NCBI GenBank assembly: GCA_008360955.1
Contig: LUCM01001617.1
Location: 4,270 to 68,269, forward strand
Length of the DNA: 64,000 nt
Direction: 5' to 3'
From: Fasciolopsis buskii
Lineage: Eukaryota > Platyhelminthes > Trematoda > Plagiorchiida > Fasciolidae
The translations under genes and the position numbers were made by a program. Position 1 is the stretch's first letter. Each line of letters begins with the position of its first letter. A model generated the notes under the pieces. That model ran no database searches and was not told the origin of the DNA. It saw only the letters and a list, made by a program, of their open reading frames with translations. Positions 43,440-55,552 of the stretch are shown one piece after another.

Positions 43440-44660
43440 GAATATTTTTATAACTCCAGAAGTGCAGGCGGCCGCCCACCAGTTATACTCCGACCTGCGC
43501 AATTTCCTTGACGCCATCACCTCGTCCCACATCCTGACTATTTCTCCCAAAAGAATCTGTTTTCCCCAAATAAATTGTGTACTCGGTAAACTCTAGTGGG
43601 CCTTTTTCAAGATCTGAGATTTTTCGTCGTTTCTGCAAATAAATCGTATAACTAAAACTCTAGAAACTTTGATCAACCACAGAAACAAACAACAAAAGCC
43701 GCAAGCTCTAGACTAACTGTGCCCAAAAGAGAGACTGGCCAAAAATGCCTAAATGTAGAATTCCCCCCTCCGGGTCCCCAGCCGCTGAAGTGTCATATAT
43801 CATTCTTAGGGAAATTTATGTTACCAATCCACGGGAAACTGCAGAGGCATTCCGTGACTTCTTTATCTCTGCTCTGATAAAAGACAAAAATCCTACTACC
43901 TCGTGCTGACCTCGTTTGACCCCGGAGTCGTACTCAACAACTGTATTTCCTTCGGAGGAAAAAAAACAGAATTGGCGGCCAATCTGAAACTGATTAATTA
44001 CCTTAACGCTGGGTGGCAGCGATATCCCAGTTTGGTAGCAGACACTCAACTTTCAATACAATGCCGCTCCTTCTCATCACACTGGAAGAACTCTGTAATT
44101 ATTCACCTTCCCAAATAGGGCTTACGCTGTATCCCCGCAAATTAATGCCCAATAGACCAGATCTCTATAAACTCCAGAGTTATAAAACGCTCGACTAGGG
44201 GTTGCCTTATTGCTCATTTTCCGGAGTATGAACTGAGTAACACTGGTAAATATGGCTTTCTTTGCAATAAATTCTTCGCTGTTTGCATGAATGACTGACT
44301 GAATGCTGGCACTATGGCCTTGAAAACTGGAAGGTCATTTATAGTAATCTGTCAGGATATGGCGAAGGCTTTTGATAGAGTGTCCCGCCGAAGACTGCTG
44401 AATATAGTTGCATCCTGCGGTATTGCTGATCCAATCCTACCGCGGTTTTCATCATAATTGGCATCTAGAAACCAGTTGGTTCAAAGAAGTGGCTTCATAA
44501 CTGAACCTAGATTAATGACCGGCGGTGCGCCCCTAGGCAGCCTTCTGGCTTTCCTGGTTTTCACGTTGTACGTCAACGGTGTCTGTTGCGTCACTCTAAT
44601 CAGCGTTCCCTTTCTCATTGCTGAGGATATCAAAATTGTCGACATCTATTGGCGTGAAGC
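43440..44660 (+). mobile_element. CR1-like RT fragment (copy A, right part)
   Basis: Linker pieces (43,480-43,900, including AEAFRDFFISAL) lead to the RT. SFSSHWKNSVIIHLPK is the finger segment. At about 44,350-44,400 DMAKAFDRVSRRRLLNIV is motif A. At 44,458-44,733 PRLMTGGAPLGSLLAFLVFT is motif B, followed by LIAEDIKIVD where FADDIK is expected: the first Asp is Glu and the Phe is Ile. The frame breaks at several points. It is inactive. It stops at about 44,660, where another copy begins. Confidence 0.82.
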
Positions 44661-45490
44661 CTTGAAATCCACCAGAAGTGAAATCGAAGGATTTGGCGCC
44701 ACTAAATCCCTCGGCGAAGGACTGAATGATTGAATAATTGCAGGTGACTACAAAGCCCATATATTTTGTTGGCCCATTTTATCGGCTCCACCTACCCTAC
44801 TCAACTTTGTTTATGAAATGCACGCTGAAGGATGGACTCAGCATGTGACTACGCCCACAAAGTTCCATAACATCTTAGACCTAGTTTTACGCATAGCACT
44901 CCTAATTTTAAGGTATCAGTGCTAAATCCTTTCCTTGGGAGTGGCCACAAGATGGTCACGCGTAGCTTCCCTCTCCGTAACAAACCTTTCTCACTTATGT
45001 GTGCCCACCATGCTGTCTTTTCCTATGTGTCGACTCATTGGGACGAAATCCCTGACGCTCTGCGAACCCTCGATTGGTCCAGCTTCCTTTTATCGTCGCA
45101 CCCGCAGAGAACGGCAGACGACCTTTACGGGAAACTTCTTTTTACTATTAATCGCCCGTTCACTCCGATCACTCGACATAAACCCAAGAAGCCAAGTAGT
45201 GTTTTTCAGCTCCAGACGAATCTTTTGAAGGCTCAAAAATCTTCAACAAAACGGTAGAGTTCTCACCCTTAGTGCAAGTCAACTGCTTGCAGCAAGAATT
45301 TCTTATGGAGTCCGAACTAAGGTTAAAAAGGCAAGAAACGCTAGCACTTGGGGCGCTTAACCCACTTCGAAAGACTTTCTGCATTTTCGCTCGCCGCCCA
45401 AGTCGTCAAATATTCCGAGCTTCATCATATTTACTACCTTAATCATCGAGTCTCATTGCTGAGAGTCGGACACACTCTGAAATCCGCCCC

Positions 45491-45973
45491 ATGTTAACGT
45501 CCGTTGGGCTATCCTCCATCTCCTTCGACGTCGCTGGCATCATCAATGTGAGGAAATATGCCAGGCCATCCCACAGGCTTGGCCATGATGGCATCCCACC
45601 AGTCCTATTTTGCACCGCTGGTCTAGATCCTCCTCTGCTCCTTCTAAATCTGTTCTTGTTCTCCATGTCTGGCGATACTTTTCCGCCACAATGGAAAACA
45701 TCCATTATTGTTCCATATCACAAAAAGGGTTCCATGTACGAACCTGAAAACATTCGCCCCATTAACCACACTTCATTTCTATCCAGGCTTATGGAAAGCA
45801 TTGTTGAAGAACAACTGGACAACTGTCTTACTGTTCACAACGTTATCAACCCCTCGCAACACGGCTTACTCGGGGACCGATCTTGCCTCACCTGTCAGTT
45901 TGACTTTTCAAACTTGGCTACCCAAAGTGCTGATTCCCAACGGTCGATGCTCATAATCGTTTTAGATGTATGA
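45491..45973 (+). pseudogene. CR1-like RT fingers ORF (copy B)
   Basis: 160 codons: SHRLGHDGIPPVLF (the GPDGIPxxLL box), GDTFPPQWKTSIIVPYHKKG, NIRPINHTSFLSRLMESIVE and INPSQHGLLGDRSCLTCQFD, ending at IIVLDV, which is the start of motif A (FLDxxKAFD); a stop follows directly. The order matches CR1/Jockey-type RTs. The Met is internal to the original ORF2. Confidence 0.85.
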
Positions 45974-46198
45974 AACGCGCTTCACCGCGTTTTCCATTTC
46001 TGGCTCCTGGACAAAATTAGGACTTATGGAATAAGAAATCCCCTCTTATATCTTGGCTACCATCCTACCTTTCCGATCGCCTTCAGGTAGTCAATATTAA
46101 CGGTTGTTCTTCCCGGCCTCGTGCTATTACCAGTGGGGTAATTCAGCAAAGCTTCATAGGTCCTACAGTCTCTTGATAACTGGTGTTACAAGTGGCTT

Positions 46199-46600
46199 AT
46201 GAAGTTCTCTGCTGACAAAAGCTCTCTGATAACATATAAATGCCATGTTCCTCCGGGCGCCCTCTCTATAAACGGCATGCCAATTCTTTCATCACGCACA
46301 GTTAAGGACTTAGGGTTACAACACTCCTGCTCCTTCAACTTCCACCAGCAGGCTCACCATCAGACCGCTATAGCTAAGAGAACCGCCACAATGATCATAA
46401 GGGCACTCCGCACTCAAGACTGCAGAATTATCATATTCAAGTCCCATGCTAGGCCCTACCTCGAGTACTGCCCGATTACCTTTAAGCACATGCGTAAAGT
46501 CGATCGAAATGAAATCGAGAATGTGCAGCGTGTATTCACTAGAAATCTTTTAGGTCCTTTATCTAGCTTAAACTACAGGGCCAGATGCGAGCTTCTTTGA
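46199..46600 (+). pseudogene. CR1-like RT thumb ORF (copy B)
   Basis: 133 codons after the deleted catalytic box: MKFSADKSSLITYK (the LxFNxxKCxVL segment), SSRTVKDLGLQHSCSFNF (the KDLGVxxxxxLxF segment), then KSHARPYLEYCPITFKHMRK, DRNEIENVQRVFTRNLLG and LNYRARCELL. These are standard C-terminal landmarks of CR1/Jockey-type ORF2. It is stopped by TGA where the protein would continue to the WLRRVKLNL segment. Confidence 0.88.
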
Positions 46601-48309
46601 CTTGAACCATTGTGGCTTCGTCGAGTTAAATTAAATCTTGCATTTCTCTTTAATCTTTGCAATAATAATGTACACTCTACTACAGACGTCACACGCGACG
46701 CCGATAGTCCCCATATCCACTTCGCAGTAGATACTACTTGTTAAGAATACCCCTGACTCGACTACCGAGCAGGGCTAAATTCTTCGCAGTTGCTTACTCT
46801 AAACTGTGGAACAAACTCCCTAGTTCCGTGAGGTCGTGCCCAAACTTAGCCCAGTTCAAAGCCCATCTGGCAAAGCTAGTGGATGTCCAGTTCTTAATTA
46901 ACCTGACACGAGCTAACATTGGACTAGACGAGGCCTACGAACATGGGATAGAATTTTAGTTCGTGACCGATTCTTTGCTGAGGTCACCATCAGGGATTTG
47001 GCTTCACTTCCAACTTCTTCACTTTGTCACACGTCCCCACTAATGTACTTTTTGACCTCCTTTGTTGTGATGTACCCTCTTCACCAATGGCCTGAGCAAC
47101 TAACTCTCAAAATTCTCCCAATGTGGGTGGACGAATATGTCAGCGTACTTATTGTAGGATCCATGCCCTGATCACCTTCCGTGATTTTAGAGAACTTCAG
47201 CCTGTGTACTGCTCACTCTTCATGTCATCTTATCTTCTTCACTGGCTTGGCAGGACTAAATAGTTCGTACTTGGTAGCCCCAAACCTTCAACTATCCATA
47301 AAACTGTTACTATAGCTCAATTCTAGGTACCACATTTTACGGAATAGATGCACTATGGTGTTGGTATGTTGTCGCGATCCAATAATCACCATAACCCCAG
47401 GCTGGCACTCAAGCCAGAATACTTCTCTCTTGCGTTTCAGATGTCGCATCCGCAGCAGACGCGTTGCTAACGATTCTGTCCTCGTACTGGCGATTCCGAA
47501 TCTGCTACCCTATCATTCCTGTTAACTAGAACTGGCTCTCGAGTTCTGGCCCAGTCAGCAGTAACTACGCGGATTATCGCACTGGATGTCGTATTTCTGC
47601 GATCGATTAAAACCGTGATTGCTGCTGTCTCCGGAACGGCTTGCGCAGCTCATATTCCCCATCCGTACTGCTAATAACATCAAATGCTGCGACAACAAAA
47701 ATTACGGCATAAAAGCCATTCTTGGCTAGTGTATTTAAGGATTATAATTACATAATTTCTCTTATCTGACGCACATCTTGGTACAGTTCACCACCATCCG
47801 TATGCAGACATTATCAATATCCTTGGAGTTCCATATCCGAAGCTTCACAAAGTTCCTCCAGACAGTTTGAGACAAACTTTTTCCGCTCTCAGCTTTTATG
47901 GCCATTTGTTGTCAACTACTTGTCTTACTCAATTTGCCTGACGTTCCGCCTGGTTGTCACTACTTCCGTCCAAATACCGCATTACCACTGCTTGTCGTCT
48001 CTTCAGCTTAACGCTTCCGTCCATTGCTCAACACTCCCGACGTTTGGTTTCTCTAGCCATATAACAATATCCACCGTCGGGCTCCGTCTATTTTGTGCGC
48101 CAGAAAGGATCACACATAGTGCACTTAAACACGAGATGACTCGTAGTCCGCTACTTGCAAACAGTCCCAGTAAACTATTTCTCGGACTTAAAAATTGAGT
48201 TTTCTACTTTTTGCTTTTCACTGGCATAATTGTAATTCCCCTATTGCTTTGCAGCATCTCATTTAACCTCCCAGTAAGCCTCTAAAAAACTCATTATTGC
48301 CCCCACCTA

Positions 48310-51250
48310 TTTTTCAGCCTACGGTGGGATACGCTATCAAAAGCTCTTCCCATAAACTTTAAGACTACTGTAACCGACCTTTCGGCGTTAGCAGCCCCCG
48401 TGATTGTATCCTACACATAGCGCAAGATTTCTTTTGGAGAAGAACCATGATGGCTAGCGTTTGCAATTTTTGATCTATAAGATATGTGGTGAGCTGCTTT
48501 TAATCAAGCGCTCCACGATTGTAGGGAAAATCGGGGTTTGGTCGATCGGTCTACAGTTGGCCGGGTCAAGTCGTGTGCCTTCCTCCTGCATGGAGATTGC
48601 GACAGACGTTTTCCACTGGAAGGTAAAAATACCGTACTGAACAGAGAGGTTAGTTATGTTTGCCAGCAGTATTGGAATATCTTTCCCATCAAATGTAAAA
48701 GTGACTGGAGGTAACGATTGTGATCCAGGTTGACGACTGACTTTTGTTTGTCCACCAAAGGAGATATCTCGTTCAGTAAGAAAGAAACTGTTGAAAATGT
48801 TTCCCAGGTCAGGCATGATAGACGCGTAGTTGGAAGATCACTATCAGCTGTTAGGGATGGGGCAAATAATCTGCCAAATGCTTCAGCAATTTCTTGAGGG
48901 TTGTCGAGGTAACTGTTATTGTAATTGGGGTGGTGAACAAAAGTAGCCGAGAGCCTGACGTAGTTTGTTTTGATTTAACTAGTTGTGCCAGAGCTGCTTG
49001 TGGGTCGGGCTGGTTAAGAGCACGCATTTCTCGCATTTGACTGTGGGAGTATTCCATTGTTTCTGCAAATGAGTGGCAGAAAAGTCCATGGTTCGAAAAA
49101 CGACTTTCTTTAGTTTGGCGGCTTTGCAGCTTGGTCGCTCATAACTGTTCTTCTTCTTGAGCATCCAGTAAGTCTGGGCCATCTTCATGCTGCGAAGGCA
49201 TTTGTGCTGGAGTAACTAAAGCTTGTCAGTTGCCATTTGCATCTCTGTTGCTAGGACGGGGTCCTAATTAAAATTCCACAGCAGAGTCGGCAAGCGATCC
49301 TAGTTTGCCCTGAAGCAAGGCCTGGAAGTCGAAGATAACATGTTACCATGGAAAAGTAATATGAATGTGTAGCTGATGGGCAGGCGATCGCATCCAGGGA
49401 AGCCACCTTCAATGGATTTCAGGACGTGCGGTAATCCAGCTGTAAAGATAAGACCTAGGATAGTTCTGCTTTTTATGGGGTTGGCTAGGTGGTCTATCCA
49501 TCCTCCTTGCTGAACATCGGCAACAAATCGGAGCGGGAGTGAAGAGCAACAAGCGCTGACAAGAAAATACTTGGAGTATTAAAGTCTCCTGCTTCAACTT
49601 CAAGACTTTGTAAGGTGGAAGAGTGGCTAATTGCGTGACTTAGGGGTAGAAAGCCGTTCCGGCGGGGGTCTGGTGGTCGGTAAACGCATCCCATTAGGGG
49701 TTATCTCTACCCTTGTCAGCCCTGAGCCATAACGCATCCTGAACGCAATTTAGCTGAGAGTTCTGGCATAAAGAGTATGATATTGAATTTCGGCCATACA
49801 CAAGGCAGTCGCCCCCACGCTGAGGTGGGCGACTTCTTCTGAATGATTGATATCCACGGATGGCAATTGCGTTGGCTGGAGTGTCATCATTTATACAGGC
49901 CTCGGTAATTATTAGGAAGTCGTAACTTGAAGAGGGTGCTAACTGACGAATAGATGGCACTTTCCCCAATGGAGAAGGAGCATTTAGTAGAAAGTGATAA
50001 CCAGGGAGGATCACTTTGACTTTCAGTCAATTTCTCCGACTGATTCGGCTTCTAATTTCTAAACCCCCTTTGGTTAGGAGGGTGGTGCAGTGTTTGAGTG
50101 ATGGGGTGTGAACCCAAGATAGAATGGTGGCATATCTGTAAATAGTAGACCAGGGTAGTGCAATCCATGGACGTCACATTCAGCCACAGGGGAAGCTGTC
50201 GTCACAGGCAACGGTGGCAGTAATATTTTTTCTGATTGATTGTGATGGGTAAGGGAGTAAAAGGCAGCGAAGCAGAAACGTATACACTTTGGTCGTTTCA
50301 GTGGTTGTAATAGTAAGTTTTGGTGAGGCCTATAAGACGAATCTACTGATGGGGGGATGGTAGTTCCAAAAAAACACGGTTGGAATGGGAGAAATCGCTG
50401 ATACCGGGAGTGAAGCAGACGGTCAGAGGGTTGTTAGGCGTGAGAGCAAATGGTAATGCTTAGGGATAAGGTTTGTAAGGGAATTGAGTGTCGAAGAACG
50501 GTTGACGAGCAATGGGTGGTTGGAAGCTTATCGGGGGTCGGTGCATGACAGCGGCAGGGGCTGGGTGGAGTACCCGCCGGAAGGAATAATTGGCTTCGCT
50601 CCACTTCCTCTCTAATGCCTAAAGAAAGGAAGTGACTGGAATGCGTAGGAATTGACATTATCGGTATAGCGTTGGTCGGCAGGTTTGAGGGGGCATTGTG
50701 CAATGTGACCGGGAGTGGAACACGAGAAGCCGGTGGGTGGAGGGCTATTAAAATAGCCTAACGGAGGGAATGTATGGCGGTAAGCTTCTGAAGATGGAGC
50801 CTGAGATCGGTAGGTTTCGACTGTGGGTTGGTAGCTGGCGTTGTAATGGGAACTGAGGGCCACTGAGTGAAAGGTAAGCACGGAGGTAATGGGTAATAAG
50901 GCTTTTGGATGATGGATTCCAGATTTTCACCTTTTGGGATTGGATTTACAAGGGTGGGTAGTGGTTCTACTTCCGCCGAGTGAGCCTAAGATGAGTGAGA
51001 GTCTTGGAGGCCCCGTGAGGTTCCTCACATGAGTATTCGGATAGTGGCTCTGGGTTGGCCTTAAAGAGAGAAAGACTAAGATGGATTGTCTAAGGGGTGG
51101 GCTAAGGAGCAACACGCAGACTAGTCGGGTTTGAGTAGGCATGGTGGGCTTGGAGTCTAATGGATTTAGAGAATTGACTCAATTTGAGGTAAAAGGACTT
51201 TTGTCTCTGGATTTGAAGCTATAATAAATGACAACTCTTGAGGAAGATGC
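48310..51250 (-). mobile_element. CR1-like copy P: ORF1 C-terminus, EN and RT start
   Basis: On the minus strand: Pro/Ser-rich ORF1 end (51,142-50,434), EN (50,014-49,409: ITEACINDDTPANAIAIRGY, RGGDCLVYG, MGCVYRPPDPRRNGF, EAGDFNTPSI), linker (49,188-48,851), RT start (48,816-48,475: YGIFTFQWKTSVAI, PANCRPIDQTPIF) and motif A, MGRAFDSVSHRRLK, at 48,352-48,311. It stops at 48,310, so motifs B and C are missing. It is the only copy showing the junction from ORF1 to ORF2 in one orientation. Confidence 0.83.
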
Positions 51251-51281
51251 CGGAATTCCTTTTTCAGTAAATCGGCTGGTA

Positions 51282-52290
51282 TAATAATAATAATAATAAT
51301 GTGTATATTTCTGGAAATTCGAGAGTCACGCGCAGGGCAAGATCAAATTCATGCAAAGATGGCGCAGGAGAAATCGGAAAACAAAAATTTAGACGTGAAG
51401 ATGCAATGTCTTTGCTCTCATGATCATAACCTGCAATAAGATAGGCTAATCACGAGTTTTTGGTCTTCAAATCATAGCTGGATAAACGATCGCCAAAACT
51501 TTCTGGGGCTGACTACGAGTCGTGCACTGCGAGTCAATCCATGTTTGAGCGCATGAAAAGTGCTTATCGCGGGCACAAAATTTGGTTGGGAAGAAATGGT
51601 GGATGTTGTCAAGTGGCTGGGTTTATCAAAAATCAGGAGGGCAATATGGTAAAGATGAACATAAACATGGATGTAATAACGGGATGGAGAAGGGTCAAAA
51701 TCACACTGGATATCATATGAGGTGGATGAAGAATGGCAATTCACAGCATTCAACAGTCAAAATAGTGCTTAAAATGAAACAGCGGGAAACATTCAAGGTT
51801 GCCTCAAACAATTTACGGGACGAAAATATATGGAGAATAATGGACGGAGAGACAATGGAACTAAAAAATAGTCGCTGGACTTATGCGGCTGGGAGCAGAT
51901 TGTGATGTGTGGCAGGAAGAAAACCAGTACATGTAAGATTTACAATCAATTTTCAAATACACTTGCCATGAATGACCTGTGTTGTTCTTGTTTAATATCG
52001 GAGATTATAGTGTTCTTTGGCGGTGGGGGTCGGGAGGTTTGGGAATTGCGTGGCATTTCATTGGTGTTAGAAACTGTTTGGCCAATCGTCATGGTTCCTC
52101 TGAGATTAGGCAACCGGGGGGTTCACTGGAGTTGATTTGTTTGTCTTAGGGTTACGTGGCCGGGTACTGGAGCGTCAGGTCCAGATAGCAGGGGCTAGGC
52201 AACCAGAGCAAATTATGAAAGGGAGCTTTGGGAGATAGTCAGCGATGCATCTGTGGTCATTGGCGAGCCTCTCAGTACAGAAAACTGCCA
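51282..52290 (-). mobile_element. CR1-like 3' UTR with (TAA)n tail (copy X)
   Basis: (TAA)n at 51,282-51,300 is followed on the plus strand by GTGTATATTTCTGG, AATTCGAGAGTCACGCGCAG, GGCAAGATCAAATTCATGCA and about 950 more bases aligned with 58,650-59,640. This is the reversed 3' end and 3' UTR. Part of it (51,472-51,753 minus) matches the end of the plus copy at 47.9-48.2 kb. No ORF2 is attached; ORF1 of the same orientation follows after an insertion. Confidence 0.8.
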
Positions 52291-52295
52291 TCCTT

Positions 52296-52620
52296 ATGTA
52301 AATGTAATCACTATTCTTGGGAGCTTCGTATCCGGAGCTTCATACATTTCCTCCAGATAGTTTGAAACAACCTTGAGAATCTTCCTCCGCTCTCAGTATT
52401 CTTTTGGCCATTTGTTGTCAACCGTGTGTCTTGTCCAATTTGCCCGACGTTCCGTCTGGTTTTCACCACTTCCATCCAATTAACTTATTACCAGCTCAAC
52501 GTTTCCATCTATTACGTAACGCTCTTGAAGTTTGGGGATTCCGGCCATATATCGACATCCGCCATTGAGCTCCGTCGTAGTAGTGGGAGAATGGATTATG
52601 TTGCCAGAGCCCTGATCAGG
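52296..52620 (+). mobile_element. CR1-like 3' UTR fragment, plus strand
   Basis: Shares blocks with 47,811-48,110: TTCCTCCAGATAGTTTGA, CGCTCTCAGTATTCTTTTGG, CCATTTGTTGTCAACC and TTTGCCCGACGTTCCG. The orientation is opposite to the sequences on either side. It is truncated at both ends and has no tail. It separates the 3' UTR of copy X from an ORF1 of the same strand as X. Confidence 0.7.
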
Positions 52621-52639
52621 GTTATCTTCAGGTAATACC

Positions 52640-54000
52640 AGGTGGGGTCTTTAACCCAGGAGGAGAGGGCAGAATGGTCAGATCCAGGTTCACCGCAAGT
52701 GACTGTGCAATGGGGTCTCGGGCAGAGGTGCTTTACAACCTCTTATGGGAATCAAGTTTGAGGGAGTAGGAGGGTTTTAGAGCTGTGGACGTAGGGGTGC
52801 TACAGGATTTATTTCCCATCCTAAAACCACCTTCCTTCGTAGGCGAGTGTTGTCCGTAAATGTTTTGATTTTTGAAAATGGTGCCCTTGTGACAACACTT
52901 TTAAAATCATTGATAAACTGTTCAGCCGTGGATTCACTTGAGAGTTGGAGAAGTAAGGAGCAATCATTGCGTTGCCAATTTTTTCGCAATCGTATGCAAG
53001 TGAACTTGTGATAATCCGCGCAATAGGCGTTAAGAATGCATGACTTACCCATTTCCAGGGGCAAATGTTCGAAAATGTTAAAGACGACAGCGATTTCATC
53101 TGCTGCTCGGCCTTTTGGAACTTTGTTGGTGATCGGGTCCAAAAAGCAATAGGTTGATACTAAGCTTTGGGAGGTGTAAGAGCCCAGAGGTTCCATGACA
53201 TAGGTCACTGGGGATAGACGCAAAGCGTGTCTTTCAGTGACTGAGCTTTCTTACGTAGGTTTGTTATCATCTGCTCAAAGTCGGTAGTTTTCTTGTCCGC
53301 CGCTTGGTATAGGTCCACGAGAGCTACAGAACGTGAGTTGCCCAGATCTGAATGTGACAAGTTATTACCGTTTGTTTTCGAGTGCCGGGTTTTATTGCAT
53401 GAACTATTGGACTACTGTTCGAAGATCTATGGACAACTTTATTTGAGGACATCTAAGATCGGGTTACAGGACGTACCAGTGACAGAGCAAAGACTTTACT
53501 CACACCTGAGGTTTACTTTCCTTGTGTAAAAGGTGGTTTAGTTCAGAGGGTACTAGGGTGGATTTTGGAGTAGATTAGGGATGCTCAGTAATATAACTGA
53601 TTTTTGTTATCTTCCAGGGTTATTTCCAGCTTAAAGTTTTCCGGAAAACATGAATTATAATCAAGTGGCAGTGAACGTGAAAGGGCTAAATAGGGTATTG
53701 TATACGGTATCAGATAAGAAATTCTGGCAAATATTCAAAGTTAATAATCGGCCATAAGGTCTAACATTATGAGCTTGAATGTAGAATATCAGGCTGAGTA
53801 TACCGCCTTAACGTGGTTTGCCATAAAATAGGGCCGGCTGCTGTAATGGTAACTCGATTTTGGGACAAAAGCAAAATGGCCTATGTCTCGCGATTCCAAT
53901 GAGCAGGACGATGGTACCCCGAGAGGTGGATACGTATGTGATACAGAAACAAGTAGACAGGCCAATATAAACGTCTACTGTTAAAACTAGGTAAGCTGGA
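52640..54000 (-). mobile_element. CR1-like ORF1 and 5' UTR
   Basis: ORF1 at 52,777-53,223 and an upstream region to about 54,000 with a GTAGACAGGCCAAT word also found at 42,985 (ATAGACAGGCTAAT) and 56,800 (GTAGACAGGCTAAC), likely part of the shared 5' UTR. ORF2 is absent. It may belong with copy X at 51,282, which would make a second ORF1-only derivative. Confidence 0.6.
52777..53223 (-). pseudogene. CR1-like ORF1, RRM-like region
   Basis: 148 codons. After about 40 residues it reads IAVVFNIFEHLPLEMGKS, CILNAYCADYHKFTCIRLRK, LLLQLSSESTAEQFINDF, IKTFTDNTRLRRKVV, aligned in order with 42,279-42,641. The Arg-x-Arg after the Thr is typical of ORF1 (T-x-x-Q/R-R). The sequence is strongly diverged from the other copy, so both are old or from different subfamilies. 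Confidence 0.65.
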
Positions 54001-55149
54001 CAAAAAACTTTGCTTTTTGTATTGTTACAATGCTCAAATTTAATTAAGATCTGAGCCGGAAATCTGGCAGCCTAAGCTTGGGCGTAGTATTGGCAATGTG
54101 TTTGGGCACAGAGCGAGTAAAAAGTTGACATTCAGAAAAAGTAAGCAAATTTTCTGACTGAGAAAAATTTTTACTTGTGCTAAACTACCAGAACGACAAC
54201 CTGGTAGAAGTAAAAGTTCAAGATGCCAACTCACACAAGGAGCGGTATACAAAGTAACTGGCCGAAAATCCTGGGCACTTCTGATCGTTTGAACCTCCTT
54301 CCAGTGACACTGTTTTCAACAGTCGATTACATCATCTTCGATAATTTTAACTGTTTCCACTTTGTCCTCGTACTCGTTGGTTGGGAGTATTTTCAGGACA
54401 CTCGGTGTATTGAGGGGCCATCCCAACCTAATGCAGCTGCTTGTGTCGCAACCAGCTATTGACTTTTCGTCTACATAATTTTAATTTAAAAAGTAGCACC
54501 GCAGACCTTGCAAGTCAGTCATCTTCATTTGGGCTTCCCACGAAGTTGAGCTTAGAGGTGGTTTGAGTTTTCAATTTGTTACCCAACACCTGTGAAGTGT
54601 ATCTCTTGGCTCGTGTAGTTAGCAGCAACAGTGATTTGGCAAGATAACTGCAAGCAGCATGAAGTTAGCGGATGGTGTTATAAGCAAAAATGGCGAAAAA
54701 TTTTCGCGAAACGCTCTGCGTGGTTGGAAGGTATATAAGAATAGTTTTGCCGGTTCAGGGCTCCGGAGATAATCGATATGGTGGGCACACTACTAAATCT
54801 GAGACCGCCATTTAAATGACTGAATTCAGGGACTGGATTTTATAGGGAGAATAGCATAACAAATGAAGACGGGAGAGGAAATATGGATGAAAGAGTCGTC
54901 AGCTGTTCTTCTAGAGCTTGGGACAGCTACGTAGGGCCGAATTTAAGGGACCAACTTTTCTGTTTGCTTGGTGGAGGGTGCTGAACGTAATAACACAGAT
55001 TTACAGTCTGCTACCAAACGGTCGGAGCAGAATTCCGGAAGTACAGAATTTACCAACTTGCTTGAGCAACAGGTTTGCAGAATTTCAAGGGTTGCAAAGC
55101 ACTGCCGCTGACCATTACCCTTAGAGCATCATTTGGCGTCATCCTCCAC
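54001..55149. other. No firm feature; may hold BEL/Pao upstream sequence
   Basis: ORFs at 54,223-54,462 and 54,918-55,124 (plus) are not recognised. The second lies just ahead of the BEL/Pao gag segment and could be its N-terminal part, but I see no motif. Confidence 0.4.
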
Positions 55150-55551
55150 AAAATTGGGTTTTTATCACTCGCCGGGCGTCCAGCTGTGCACTAGAATTTT
55201 ATAAAACCGTTTTAAACCTACGTGATGGAAGACGATTGCAATGAGTCTCAGAGATTACTGCACCTGTTGCACAAATCTAGGGGAAAGGCAAAAATGGCTA
55301 GGGAAGAATGCGTCGTACTTCCGCCTGAATTGCGGTATGGAAAAACATATGGGATGTTGACAGATATACTTGAGCGTACGCACAAAGTTGCCCGGTCGAT
55401 GCTAGGCGAGCTGTTTGAGGGAACCCGCGAGGTTGAGTTAGACGCAAATGCATTCCTTGGTTTAGCGCTGCGCATGAAGTGCGGCGCAATTATCTTGGAG
55501 CAGCTGGAGTATACCAGTGATCATAATTTGCCTGCTAATCCCCAGAGGTAA
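55150..55551 (+). pseudogene. BEL/Pao-type gag (DUF1759-like) fragment
   Basis: The main frame is 55,222-55,551 (109 codons): SQRLLHLLHKSRGKAK, EECVVLPPELRYGKTYGML, HKVARSMLGELFEGTREVEL, AFLGLALRMKCGAIILEQL and YTSDHN. This order (LxxLLxxxxGxA...GYxxLxxxxGxxHxVARxxxxxL...LAxxMxxCxxxLExxxYTSDLN) is the gag-like DUF1759 region of BEL/Pao LTR retrotransposons. A preceding segment ALEFYKTVLNLRD lies in another frame, so a frameshift sits near 55,220. It is ended at about 55,552 by the 3' end of a minus-strand CR1-like element. Confidence 0.75.
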
Positions 55552-55552
55552 A

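Larger units (their letters stand above)
44660..48309 (+). mobile_element. CR1-like ORF2 copy B with 3' UTR
   Basis: On the plus strand: EN end at 44,735-44,930 (IIAGDYKAHIFCW, GWTQHVTTPTKFHNILDLVL), linker 44,930-45,480 (WDEIPDALRTLDWSSFLL), RT 45,491-46,600, C-terminal part to 46,959 (AVAYSKLWNKLPSSVR) and 3' UTR to 48,309. The first half of EN is missing. The RT catalytic box is deleted at about 46,140-46,165. The 3' end is cut at 48,309, exactly where a minus-strand copy starts, so the (TTA)n tail is lost. Confidence 0.85.
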
